Assembly (NCBI GenBank): GCA_964570765.1 | Contig: CAZMZF010000008.1 | Span: forward strand, 29,343-93,342 | From: CAZMZF01 sp964570765 | GTDB taxonomy: Bacteria; Zixibacteria; MSB-5A5; RBG-16-43-9 | Reading direction: 5' to 3' | Length of the DNA: 64,000 nucleotides | Part shown: piece by piece, positions 50,460 through 58,750 of the stretch | Position numbering within the stretch: the first letter of the stretch is position 1 | Layout of the letters: the number at the start of each line of letters is the position of its first letter | The notes under the pieces: model-generated | What the model saw: the letters and a program-made list of their open reading frames with translations, nothing else | Database searches by the model: none | What the model was told of the DNA's origin: nothing | Made by a program: the position numbers and the translations under genes

Positions 50460-51245
50460 TCAATCCTCGGGTGGATATGGCCAGTCCTTTGCTATGGCTT
50501 CTTCGACAATCTTATTAAGTTGCGTAGTTGTCAAACCATATTTTTTCGCTGTCTCACTCTCGTATTTCTCATTTAAAAAACTCCTTAACTTTCCCTGCTT
50601 CAAGACTTGTTTGCCCGCATAAGAGGCAGAATAGTTTGGCTCTGAAGGATCAGGTAATGGATACCGTTGCCAAGTTTCTCTATCTGCTCTGCGTTCAGCT
50701 TTAATCAGTTCATCCCAAATTTGCCTTCGCTTGTCTTCTGATAACCCAAATTTTTCCTCTGGTTTTGCACCAAGTTGGTTAATCTGGCGCTCATTTATGG
50801 AAATTTCAGGTTTACCATTTTCACCTATTTTGGTTAGCATCGCGATCCATTGACCAAGACCCGCCTGAGCATATTCCTTTCTTGTGTAAGCATAAATACC
50901 TACATGAGTGGGATGGCTATGATATTTGAAACCACTTCGATCTGCCGTTTTAGAATATAGTTCGTTGAGTAGACTTGTGAGATTTGTTTTAGATATTTCG
51001 CCTGAAACTAAAACGTTTAAGGTTACTTGGGTCTTAAGAGGTGCGTCATAAACGTCTTCATTCAAAATACTGTATCCGGGCAACACAACTTTGGGTTGCT
51101 CCACTGGTGTTGCCTGTGTTTCTGCTTTCTTCTCTTCCGATTTTGGCGGCTCTTGACGACCGCAAGAAGTGAAAATCAACATTTGTATTAAAAGCGCTAA
51201 AACAAAACCGAGAGATAAAATTACTTTAAACGATCGTGAGTCCAT
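50460..51245 (-). CDS. Unknown lipoprotein
   Basis: This 261-residue protein has a signal sequence ending in the lipobox FTSC (Cys at about 28), then a Glu/Lys/Pro/Gln-rich linker. The next domain has LKTQVTLNVLVSGEISKTNL and YHSHPTHVGIYAYTRKEYAQ. The last 100 residues are charged and helical (EDKRRQIWDELIKAERRADR, YGLTTTQLNKIVEEAIAKDW). The start ATG follows GAGGAGGAG. I recognise no family. A good promoter lies at 51434-51462. Confidence 0.65.
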   Translation of the reverse strand: MDSRSFKVILSLGFVLALLIQMLIFTSCGRQEPPKSEEKKAETQATPVEQPKVVLPGYSILNEDVYDAPLKTQVTLNVLVSGEISKTNLTSLLNELYSKTADRSGFKYHSHPTHVGIYAYTRKEYAQAGLGQWIAMLTKIGENGKPEISINERQINQLGAKPEEKFGLSEDKRRQIWDELIKAERRADRETWQRYPLPDPSEPNYSASYAGKQVLKQGKLRSFLNEKYESETAKKYGLTTTQLNKIVEEAIAKDWPYPPED

Positions 51246-51433
51246 TATCGCTCCTCCTCTCTTTATACCGGTATTTAGAATAGCTTGCTTATATCCAGAT
51301 ACTCAGTCTTTTGATCTTTTTAAATGATTCTTCCTTTCAAGTCTTGACATTTCTTGTTTTCTAAAAACTTTTTTACTAACTCAATAATAAGAAAGTATCC
51401 CTTCTTTTCTGAGTTTATCGAATTCTTTCTTAA

Positions 51434-51462
51434 AGAATATTATCTCAAGTTCTTTTTGTCAA
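51434..51462 (-). promoter_or_regulatory. Sigma-70-type promoter of the lipoprotein/HEPN-like unit
   Basis: On the minus strand TTGACA (51462-51457), 17 bases, TATTCT (51439-51434), about 190 bases before the lipoprotein start. Confidence 0.55.
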
Positions 51463-51524
51463 GCAGTTTTATGGATATACTTGACCTACAAAATTGCTTG
51501 TGGCATTGTCACGATAAGAATTCT

Positions 51525-51552
51525 GTAGGGGCAATTCATGAATTGCCCCTAC
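51525..51552. repeat. Palindrome abutting the rmlD stop
   Basis: GTAGGGGCAATTCA and TGAATTGCCCCTAC form a perfect palindrome ending directly at the rmlD stop codon. It could fold at the 3' end of the rml mRNA. Confidence 0.75.
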
Positions 51553-52428
51553 CTATTTTATATATTCTAATCCCTTTTCAATGTCCAAAAGCTCGGTTGT
51601 AAGGAGTTTTTTGGCTTTATCGATTTTTAGTCCGCCCTCACGGGGGCGAGGGGCTTTCTGTTTTAACTTAGAGGTTTTAGCAGGTGAAATCAGATTTTGG
51701 TCAAAATTAAATTTTCTGGCTACTTTCAAAGCGAAATCGTAACGGGAAAGGTATTCGCTCCCGGCAATGTTTAAAATCCCGGAGAGACCTTTTTCTATTG
51801 CTTCCTTTATGGCACTGGCTAAGTTGTCTGCCAGGGTGGGGTTATTATACTGGTCGGTAACTATCTTAACTTTTTCTTTATTTGAGAGTTTCTGGATTAG
51901 CCATAAGACGAAATTTGGTCTTAAATTTTCACCTTTTCCATAAAGTACATTAGTGCGAACGATTAAGAAATCTATCTTCCTTTCGAAAATTTCCTTCTCG
52001 CTTTCTAATTTGGTGAGTCCATAATAACCAACTGGATTTGGGGTATCATCCTCTGAATAAGGGCCTTTTTTCCCATCGAAGATATAATCAGTGGATAGGT
52101 GAACCAGTTTAACTTTTATCTTCTTACATAAATCTACGAGAATTTTCACCCCATCTACATTCGCTGACCAGGCTAACTCTTTATTTTCTTCACAGCCATC
52201 CACATCCGTGTAAGCGGCTGTATTTATCACTACTTCAGGTTTAAAAGAAGAGAAAAGTTCTTTTAGTTTTTCTACTTGAAGGATACTTAAAGTCTTATAA
52301 GTAAAATTTTCTTCTGGAATGAAAGACTCAATCTGGAGATCGATTCCTGTGGTCTGATGATCAGGAGAGAATATTTTAACCAGTTTCTGCCCTAAAAGTC
52401 CATTCGAGCCGGTGATTAAAACCCTCAT
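51553..52428 (-). CDS. rmlD: dTDP-4-dehydrorhamnose reductase
   Basis: RmlD makes dTDP-L-rhamnose, the last step of the pathway. This 291-residue short-chain dehydrogenase has the nucleotide motif VLITGSNGLLGQKLV, the YxxxK pair in GYYGLTKLESEK and LVHLSTDYIFDGKKGPYSED, typical of RmlD. It overlaps rmlB by four bases, so the two are coupled. The C-terminus carries APRPREGGLKIDKAKKLL. Confidence 0.92.
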   Translation of the reverse strand: MRVLITGSNGLLGQKLVKIFSPDHQTTGIDLQIESFIPEENFTYKTLSILQVEKLKELFSSFKPEVVINTAAYTDVDGCEENKELAWSANVDGVKILVDLCKKIKVKLVHLSTDYIFDGKKGPYSEDDTPNPVGYYGLTKLESEKEIFERKIDFLIVRTNVLYGKGENLRPNFVLWLIQKLSNKEKVKIVTDQYNNPTLADNLASAIKEAIEKGLSGILNIAGSEYLSRYDFALKVARKFNFDQNLISPAKTSKLKQKAPRPREGGLKIDKAKKLLTTELLDIEKGLEYIK

Positions 52429-53462
52429 ACCCTTTCTCTTTTTCCGAATGGATCCATTCTGGATAGATAATGTTTCTCATAATATTTAAGATATTCCTCG
52501 CTTTTTATCTTTTCCCACCAGTTTCTATTGTTAATATACCACTCTACATTTTTTTTAAGTCCTTGCTCCAACTTTACTTTCAGCTTAAACCCTAACTCTT
52601 TTTTGCTTTTAGAGGAATTTAGAGCATACCTTCGGTCATGAGCTGGTCGGTCTTTGACATATTTTATTAAACTCTGGGGTTTATTCAGATATTCAAGGAT
52701 AAGATTTGTTATCTCCAAGTTGGTTTTTTCCGCACCCCCACCGAGATTATAGATCTCACCCTCTTTACCTTTATGCAGGACTAAATCAATACCTCTACAG
52801 TTATCCTCCACGTAAATCCAATCCCGGATATAAAGGCCGTCACCGTAAATCGGGAGTTCTTTATCCTCTAAGGCGTTGGTGATAAACAAGGGGATCAACT
52901 TTTCCGGGAACTGGTAAGGCCCATAATTATTAGATGAGCGGGTAATCAAAGCAGGTAGGTTGAAAGTTTTAAAATAGGACCGGACTAAAAGGTCTGCACC
53001 GGCTTTACTGGCTGAATAGGGGCTATTGGGCAAAAGCTGGCTTTCTTCAGTAAAGAATTTTCCCTTCTCTATACTTCCATATACTTCATCTGTGGAGATC
53101 TGAATAAATCTTTTGAGCTTAAACTTTAAAGCTGATTCTAATAAAACCTGAGTGCCTAAAATATTAGATTGGACAAAGCTTTTGGGCTCATACAGGCTAC
53201 GGTCAACATGAGTTTCTGCGGCGAAATTTACGATTACGTCTATATTCTGAGAAACGAGTTCTTCCACCAGTTTCTGGTCGCAGATATCACCTTTGATGAA
53301 TTTATAATTAGGGGAAGAGTCTATATCAGAAAGGTTATCTAAATTACCAGCATAGGTAAGCTTATCTAAGTTTACGATTTGATATTGAGGATAATTCTTT
53401 AGAATATAATGGATGAAGTTGGAGCCGATAAAGCCCGCCCCCCCGGTGACTAAAATATTCAT
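52425..53462 (-). CDS. rmlB: dTDP-glucose 4,6-dehydratase
   Basis: RmlB converts dTDP-glucose to dTDP-4-keto-6-deoxyglucose. This 345-residue protein has ILVTGGAGFIGSNFIHYIL, the catalytic TDE in IQISTDEVYGS, YSASKAG with the Tyr and Lys, and GDGLYIRDWIYVEDNCRGI. The final residues (SRMDPFGKRERV) go past the usual end and are encoded by a GAATGGATCCATTC palindrome shared with murI, so a repeat has altered the C-terminus. The R-M fusion gene lies 17 bases upstream. Confidence 0.94.
   Translation of the reverse strand: MNILVTGGAGFIGSNFIHYILKNYPQYQIVNLDKLTYAGNLDNLSDIDSSPNYKFIKGDICDQKLVEELVSQNIDVIVNFAAETHVDRSLYEPKSFVQSNILGTQVLLESALKFKLKRFIQISTDEVYGSIEKGKFFTEESQLLPNSPYSASKAGADLLVRSYFKTFNLPALITRSSNNYGPYQFPEKLIPLFITNALEDKELPIYGDGLYIRDWIYVEDNCRGIDLVLHKGKEGEIYNLGGGAEKTNLEITNLILEYLNKPQSLIKYVKDRPAHDRRYALNSSKSKKELGFKLKVKLEQGLKKNVEWYINNRNWWEKIKSEEYLKYYEKHYLSRMDPFGKRERV
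52444..52462. repeat. Palindromic element in the 3' coding end of rmlB
   Basis: CCGAATGGATCCATTCTGG is almost the arm sequence of the murI element at 9158-9193 without its loop. It encodes part of the last dozen residues of RmlB. Confidence 0.75.
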
Positions 53463-53479
53463 TGAATCACTTTCAAAAA

Positions 53480-55021
53480 TTAATATGAATTTGTTTCAAA
53501 TATTGTAAAATTTTTCACTTTTTTTATATATCTCTGAGCTCTTTTAAAGGAATCCAGTTTTAAGGGAAGTCTTGGTTTTTTACCTTCAAAAATTTCCTTC
53601 AGTGTTAAAATTTGAATCTTCGGATACTTTTCACCAGGGGGAGATTTATAATAACCTTTTAAGAAAGCCTCTTTTTTCATTGCAGAAGGAGGGGTCTCCA
53701 ACGATATAAATATCCCGATGTTAGCTTTTTCTCCGTCTATAACGTGGCATAAATCCCTTATGCCTTTAACAGAAATTTTACCACTCTTAACTTGAACTAT
53801 CGCGCTTTTAATTTTGTCTTTTTCATCCATAAAATATATATATCCATCAATGCCTGTATCAGCCCCTCTTTTTTTATCACCAAAAGGTCTTGCATCTATA
53901 AGAGATAGAACCCACCACTGGAACTGATATCTATTCTGAAAAGCTAATTCTTTAGCGCCTTCAAGGTCAGCAGGCTCACCAATTACTTTATAGTGAATTT
54001 TCGGCTCTAATCTGAATTGATGTTTTAACCTCCACTTGATTAGATTTATTGCTAAATGAGTTATATCTATACCAATCCATTTGCGTTTAAATTTATGAGA
54101 TACTGCTATAGTTGTTCCACAACCGCAGAAAGGGTCTAAGACAACATCATCCTCTTTTGAAGAAGCAAGGATAATCCTTTCTAAAATAGCTTCTGGTTTT
54201 TGAGTAGGATATCCTAATCTTTCTTTAGCAGCCCTATTAATCACTGGAATAGGCCACCAGTCCCTTGGTGGAACACCCGGCGATTTATCAAGATAGTCTC
54301 TATAAACCCAGTCTTGATGTGTTTCCTCAAGGGAAATATCAAGTCCTTGTTCACCTACGTAAGGTCCTCCTTTTCCTCTTATTTGGAACTTTCTTCCAGC
54401 TTCATCTACATAGTTAAACTTTTTAAATGTTCCTTCACTATAAGGGATTGCAACCTCTTTCCAATTAAAAGTATGCTTATCGTTACTCTTTTTTGTATAG
54501 AAGAATATAACATCATGCTTTTTATTCCAATTTTTTTTGGAAATTTCTCTCTCTGAATAACACCAGATAATCTCATTTCTAAAGTTTTCCTTCCCAAATA
54601 CCGTGTCCATCAAAATTTTCAGGTAATGGCTAGCAGTTGGATCGCAATGGAGATAAATAGAGCCAGTATCTTTAAGTATTCTTCTCAGCTCGAATAATCT
54701 TATACACATCATGGTCAGATATGCCATCACATCATTAATACCTATAAAATCCCTGAAAGCAATCATCATTTTAACTGCTTTTGCAGGTGCTTTTTCGACT
54801 ATCTCTTGAAAAATTCTCTCTGTTTCTTCGGTCCAATGCCAAGTATCTTCAAAGGCTGTTATTTGAGCAGTTAAAGGTTTATCCGTTGGCTCTTTGAAAA
54901 GGATATTATAAGTTGCTTTAGAATTAAATGGAGGGTCTAAATAGATTAAATCAATAGAGTTATCTAAAACGTATCTTCTAAGTACTTTTAAATTGTCACC
55001 ATAATAAAGAGTGTTTTCCAT
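53480..55021 (-). CDS. Fused DNA methyltransferase and Mrr-like endonuclease
   Basis: This 513-residue protein starts with an amino-methyltransferase of the beta class: DPPF at residues 29-32 (motif IV) comes first, QKPEAILERII (motif X) at about 274-284, and the SAM motif LDPFCGCGTT at 295-304. The segment in between probably holds the target recognition part. The C-terminal 140 residues look like a PD-(D/E)xK nuclease of the Mrr type: GADTGIDGYIYF (Asp392), then IVQVKSGK (Gln410, Lys412). It could be a one-gene restriction-modification system. It lies between rmlB and the rmlC-like gene, in the same direction, within an otherwise normal sugar operon. Confidence 0.8.
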   Translation of the reverse strand: MENTLYYGDNLKVLRRYVLDNSIDLIYLDPPFNSKATYNILFKEPTDKPLTAQITAFEDTWHWTEETERIFQEIVEKAPAKAVKMMIAFRDFIGINDVMAYLTMMCIRLFELRRILKDTGSIYLHCDPTASHYLKILMDTVFGKENFRNEIIWCYSEREISKKNWNKKHDVIFFYTKKSNDKHTFNWKEVAIPYSEGTFKKFNYVDEAGRKFQIRGKGGPYVGEQGLDISLEETHQDWVYRDYLDKSPGVPPRDWWPIPVINRAAKERLGYPTQKPEAILERIILASSKEDDVVLDPFCGCGTTIAVSHKFKRKWIGIDITHLAINLIKWRLKHQFRLEPKIHYKVIGEPADLEGAKELAFQNRYQFQWWVLSLIDARPFGDKKRGADTGIDGYIYFMDEKDKIKSAIVQVKSGKISVKGIRDLCHVIDGEKANIGIFISLETPPSAMKKEAFLKGYYKSPPGEKYPKIQILTLKEIFEGKKPRLPLKLDSFKRAQRYIKKVKNFTIFETNSY

Positions 55022-55052
55022 ATAATAGTTCCTTCAGTTCCTAAAAGCTTCA

Positions 55053-55508
55053 TCATCCATCCTTTCTTTCCCATTTATAGGGGACCTCATCCGTATGAGG
55101 AGGGATGCGATATTCGTCCGGCTGAAGATAATTATAAGCTTCAGTTGGGCAGTTGATGCAGATCGCCTCTTCAGGACTTATACACTTGAACCCGTGTAAT
55201 ACCAGAGGTGGTATCTGAATTAAGAGCGGGTTGTCCTCTCCGAGGAAAAATTCATTGATCTCCCCTTTGGTAGGGGAATCATCCCGACTATCATATAAGA
55301 CTAACTTAATCATCCCCTTTATCACGATGAAGTTGTCGATCTGCTTCTTATGGAAATGCCAGCCTTTTACCACTCCGGGATAGGCAGTGGTCATATATAC
55401 CTGCCCGAACTGTATGAAAAGCTCTTCATCCGACCTTAAAAGCTCCATCAGTTTTCCCCTCTCATCCGGGATGATTTTAAGTTTTTTCTGCCTTACTCCC
55501 TGAATCAT
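55053..55508 (-). CDS. RmlC-like sugar 3,5-epimerase (cupin)
   Basis: This 151-residue cupin has YMTTAYPGVVKGWHFHKKQI (the RmlC-like opening with His), DNFIVIKGMIKLVLYDSRDD and PPLVLHGFKCISPEEAICIN. Length and motifs fit the shorter RmlC/WxcM-type sugar epimerases rather than the 180-residue classical RmlC. In this operon it most likely performs the dTDP-4-keto-6-deoxyglucose 3,5-epimerase step. It lies nine bases after rmlA. Confidence 0.85.
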   Translation of the reverse strand: MIQGVRQKKLKIIPDERGKLMELLRSDEELFIQFGQVYMTTAYPGVVKGWHFHKKQIDNFIVIKGMIKLVLYDSRDDSPTKGEINEFFLGEDNPLLIQIPPLVLHGFKCISPEEAICINCPTEAYNYLQPDEYRIPPHTDEVPYKWERKDG

Positions 55509-55517
55509 CTTTAAACC

Positions 55518-56255
55518 CTAAAAATACTTTTTGTTCGCCCCTTTTTGAGCTACGATTTTATTAGCTTTTAATAGAGCATCGATTGATTCCCCAGCATCGA
55601 GCCAGTAACCTTTTAGAAAGGAATAGGTAAGGTTTCCCTGTTTGAGATAAGCATTGTTCACATCAGTTATCTCTAATTCCCCTCGACCTGAAGGTTTTAA
55701 AGATCGAACTATCTCAAATACCTGGTTATCATACAGATAGATGCCAATCACCGCATAGTTACTTTTAGGTCTTTTTGGCTTTTCCTCTATTTTTATAATC
55801 TTACCATTCTTGATCTGAGCGATACCGTACTCTTTAGGATTATCGACTTCTTTTAAAAGGATTTTAGCTCCACTTCTCTGGGATTTAAAATCCTCTACAG
55901 CTTTCTGGATATTCCCCTCGATTATGTTATCTCCTAACATAATCAAGACTTTCTCCCCTTCGGCAAAATGCTCAGCTAAACCGACTGCCTCTGCTATTCC
56001 ACCTTCTTTTTCCTGATAGGTGTAATTTAAGTGTTTAAGCCCAAAACCTTTACCGTTCCCTAAGAGACGCAAAAAATCTCCAGCATTATTACCGCCGGTA
56101 ACTATCAAAATATTCCTTATTCCTGCATTGATCAGAGTCTGAACAGGATGGAAAATCATAGGACGGTCATAGACCGGGAGTAAATGTTTATTGGTGATCT
56201 TGGTTAATGGATAAAGTCTGGTCCCCAACCCGCCTGCTAAGATGATTCCCTTCAT
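55518..56255 (-). CDS. rmlA: Glucose-1-phosphate thymidylyltransferase (RmlA-like)
   Basis: The ATG at 56255 has AAGGAG upstream. The longer frame goes through a nested palindrome and is rejected. The 245-residue product has GIILAGGLGTRLYPLTKITN and KHLLPVYDRPMIFHPVQTLI, LIMLGDNIIEG and GIAQIKNGKIIKIEEKPKRP. These are the nucleotide and sugar-phosphate binding motifs of nucleotidyltransferases of the RmlA short type. It forms dTDP-glucose and is the first gene of the rml operon. Confidence 0.92.
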   Translation of the reverse strand: MKGIILAGGLGTRLYPLTKITNKHLLPVYDRPMIFHPVQTLINAGIRNILIVTGGNNAGDFLRLLGNGKGFGLKHLNYTYQEKEGGIAEAVGLAEHFAEGEKVLIMLGDNIIEGNIQKAVEDFKSQRSGAKILLKEVDNPKEYGIAQIKNGKIIKIEEKPKRPKSNYAVIGIYLYDNQVFEIVRSLKPSGRGELEITDVNNAYLKQGNLTYSFLKGYWLDAGESIDALLKANKIVAQKGANKKYF

Positions 56256-56275
56256 TATTACTCCTTCTTCACATT

Positions 56276-56368
56276 TGTCATTCTGACCCCCACCGTTGGC
56301 GGGGGAAGAATCGACATCCGCCTGAAGCGGATTCGGTCGCCCCCATAAGGAACTCCCCCAGAATGACA
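56276..56368. repeat. 93-bp nested palindrome between rplY and rmlA
   Basis: The outer arms TGTCATTCTG (56276-56285) and CAGAATGACA (56359-56368) enclose two further hairpins: CCCCCACCG/TTGGCGGGGG and ATCCGCCTGAAGCGGAT. It lies about 20 bases before the rmlA start. Confidence 0.8.
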
Positions 56369-56405
56369 TGAAGCCAATTTATAATCAATAACTAAGCTGT
56401 TTTCG

Positions 56406-57191
56406 TTACTTCTCCCCCTTCTTTTTTTCTTCCTTTTTCTCCTCTTTTCCCTTGGCTCTGGGTTCGGGCTTCTCAGCTTTTACCTCTTTACCAGGCTTTG
56501 CAGTTTCTTTAGCCTTGGCCTCCTTGCCCTCTTCTGCTTTCTCCTCTTCACCTTCCTCAGCCTTCTTCTCAGTTATGACCTCGGGCTCCTTGACCTCTTC
56601 AGCTGCAGGGACTACCTCTTCCTTGAAGACTGTAGGTGGCACCACGGTTATAATTGAGCCTTCAGGATCAGATAATATCTCAACCTTCTCTAACTTTACA
56701 TCCTTCACATGGATGGAATCGCCTATTTTGAGAGCGGCAACATCTAACTCCACTTTCTCCGGTATATCTGAAGGCAGACATTCGATTTCCAGCTCTCTTA
56801 AAACGTGCTGTAATATTCCCCCATCTGTCTGTACTCCTATAGGTATTCCCACCAGATGAACCGGGATTTTAACTGTAATTTTCTTGGTCAGAAGTATATG
56901 TTGAAAATCGACATGTAAGATATTTCCTAAGAGAGGATCGTGCTGGATCTCCCGGATTAGGACCTTTTTCGTTACGTTTTTATCACCATCGATATTCAGG
57001 GTGATTATAACGTTTTCACCCTTACCTGCTCGCAGGATTGAGACCAATGATTTGGATTCAACTTGCAAGGGAGTAGGCTCGTCTCCTGGTCCATAGAGCA
57101 CTGCCGGGATAAACCCTTCTTTTCGTAACTTTTTAGCAATCTCCTTACCAGTTTTACCCCTTCTTTTAGCTTCAAGCAAAATCTCCTTCAT
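56406..57191 (-). CDS. rplY: 50S ribosomal protein L25 (CTC/TL5 form)
   Basis: This 261-residue 5S rRNA-binding protein has the long two-domain form. The N-terminal L25 domain (AKRRGKTGKEIAKKLRKEGF, VLYGPGDEPTPLQVESKSLV) is followed by the TL5 C-terminal beta domain (VHLVGIPIGVQTDGGILQHV). A Glu/Lys/Ala-rich tail of 60 residues ends the protein. It follows prs by 40 bases, as in many genomes. Confidence 0.93.
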   Translation of the reverse strand: MKEILLEAKRRGKTGKEIAKKLRKEGFIPAVLYGPGDEPTPLQVESKSLVSILRAGKGENVIITLNIDGDKNVTKKVLIREIQHDPLLGNILHVDFQHILLTKKITVKIPVHLVGIPIGVQTDGGILQHVLRELEIECLPSDIPEKVELDVAALKIGDSIHVKDVKLEKVEILSDPEGSIITVVPPTVFKEEVVPAAEEVKEPEVITEKKAEEGEEEKAEEGKEAKAKETAKPGKEVKAEKPEPRAKGKEEKKEEKKKGEK

Positions 57192-57231
57192 CTTTTTTTA
57201 CTCCTTTCACATACTCTAATTCTTCAAACAA

Positions 57232-58167
57232 TTAATATTCAAAAAGTGAACTTATTGATTCCTCTTTATTAGTTCGGATTACCGCCTCACCAAATAGCTC
57301 TGCTACGGAGAGCACCTCGATCTTATTGGTGAAATTTCTTTTATTCTGGCAGATAGTATCGGAGATCGCTAATTTTTTTATGGGAGACTTTTCTATCTTA
57401 TCTAAAGCCTGTCCAGATAAAACCGCATGGGTGCAGCAGGCGTAAATATCTTTGGCACCGTTTCTCTCCAGGGCATAAGCGAATTCAACTAAAGTGCCTG
57501 CGGTATCGATTATGTCATCCCGGATGATAACGTTCTTATCTTTAACCTCTCCGATGATATTTAAGACTTCAGCCTGATTAGGGGCAGGTCTTCTTTTATC
57601 CATCACCGCCATAGGACAACCCAATTTCTTGGCGAAATTACGAACCATTTTGATGCTACCGAGATCAGAGATCACCACCAGATCAGAAAGATTTAATTTA
57701 ATAACATAATCGTAGAAAACCGGATTGGAAAAAAGGTGATCTGTGGGGATATCGAAAAATCCCTGGATCTGGGCGGCATGCAGGTCCATCGTCAAGACCC
57801 GATTAGCTCCAGCTTCAGCAATCAAATTAGCCACTAACTTAGCAGTGATGGGAACTCTGGGCTGATCTTTTCGATCCTGCCGGGCATAGCCAAAATAGGG
57901 TAAAACTGCAGTTATCCTTTTAGCTGAAGCTCTTCTGGCCGCATCTAAAAGGACTAAAAGTTCTAAGAGGTTTTCGGCTGGAGCCCCTGTGGATTGAATG
58001 ATGAAAAGGTCTGCGCCTCTGATATTCTCATCTATCTTAACTTTTATCTCCCCATCTGAAAATCTTGAAACCTCAGCCTGAGACAAAGGTATTCCTAAAT
58101 ACTGACTGATCTTTTCAGCTAAGGGACGATTAGAGTTACCGGCAATAAGTTTCAAATCGCTTGGCAT
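57232..58167 (-). CDS. prs: Ribose-phosphate pyrophosphokinase
   Basis: Prs makes PRPP from ribose 5-phosphate and ATP for nucleotides and amino acids. This 311-residue protein has LKLIAGNSNRPLAEKISQYL, the flexible loop PYFGYARQDRKDQPRVPITA, the metal and substrate site LTMDLHAAQIQGFFDIP and the PRPP loop IIRDDIIDTAGTLVEFAYAL (DDxxDTxGT). It precedes rplY. The upstream gene ends 13 bases before. Confidence 0.96.
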   Translation of the reverse strand: MPSDLKLIAGNSNRPLAEKISQYLGIPLSQAEVSRFSDGEIKVKIDENIRGADLFIIQSTGAPAENLLELLVLLDAARRASAKRITAVLPYFGYARQDRKDQPRVPITAKLVANLIAEAGANRVLTMDLHAAQIQGFFDIPTDHLFSNPVFYDYVIKLNLSDLVVISDLGSIKMVRNFAKKLGCPMAVMDKRRPAPNQAEVLNIIGEVKDKNVIIRDDIIDTAGTLVEFAYALERNGAKDIYACCTHAVLSGQALDKIEKSPIKKLAISDTICQNKRNFTNKIEVLSVAELFGEAVIRTNKEESISSLFEY

Positions 58168-58180
58168 ATATTTATCCTGT

Positions 58181-58687
58181 TTAAAGTGAGGGAAGGGACA
58201 TATGGCTCTGGATTAATTTCCAGTTCCCCTCCTCTTTGATTAAAACTCCGGTGAAACGAATCTTTTTCTCTATTAGCTTTATTTTTGTTTTACCTTTTAT
58301 TTTTACTTTCTGTTCAAAACTCAAGTCCAGCCTGGAGGAAAACCAAGCTATCCCATCTATGAGTTTTGTCTCCAGCTCAGAGAGGATGAAATGCCTCTTG
58401 GTCCATTGAGAAAGGGTCAGCTTGAACTCCTTGTAAAATTTTTCGACCTGGTCATAGCCAGTATAAAATTCCTCCCCGGTTCCAATAACGACTATATCCG
58501 GGCTTTTGGCATACAGGCTCAGAAGTTTGTCCGTATCAGCGGAGTCTAAAGCTGAGACATATTCACGGATTATTTTATCTACAATATTCTTGTCAGACTC
58601 AACCTTTATCTCCCTTCTTTTAATGCAGGAAGAAACAAAAACAAAAGACAATATTAATAGAAAGAGGATACTCTTATTTATAAGCAT
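58181..58687 (-). CDS. SnoaL/NTF2-like lipoprotein
   Basis: The ATG ending at 58687 is preferred to an in-frame TTG at 58735. The 168-residue product has a signal sequence ending in the lipobox FVSSC. An NTF2-like domain follows (YVSALDSADTDKLLSLYAKS, DIVVIGTGEEFYTGYDQVEK, FTGVLIKEEGNWKLIQSHMS), resembling SnoaL-like/DUF4440 proteins. The role is unknown. It is one of two genes inserted between prs and tRNA-Gln in an otherwise conserved block. Confidence 0.7.
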   Translation of the reverse strand: MLINKSILFLLILSFVFVSSCIKRREIKVESDKNIVDKIIREYVSALDSADTDKLLSLYAKSPDIVVIGTGEEFYTGYDQVEKFYKEFKLTLSQWTKRHFILSELETKLIDGIAWFSSRLDLSFEQKVKIKGKTKIKLIEKKIRFTGVLIKEEGNWKLIQSHMSLPSL

Positions 58688-58750
58688 TTTAGAAATTATT
58701 AAAAGATATCTTAAAAAATACAACTTGTACTTCAACTTTTATCAATCGAA

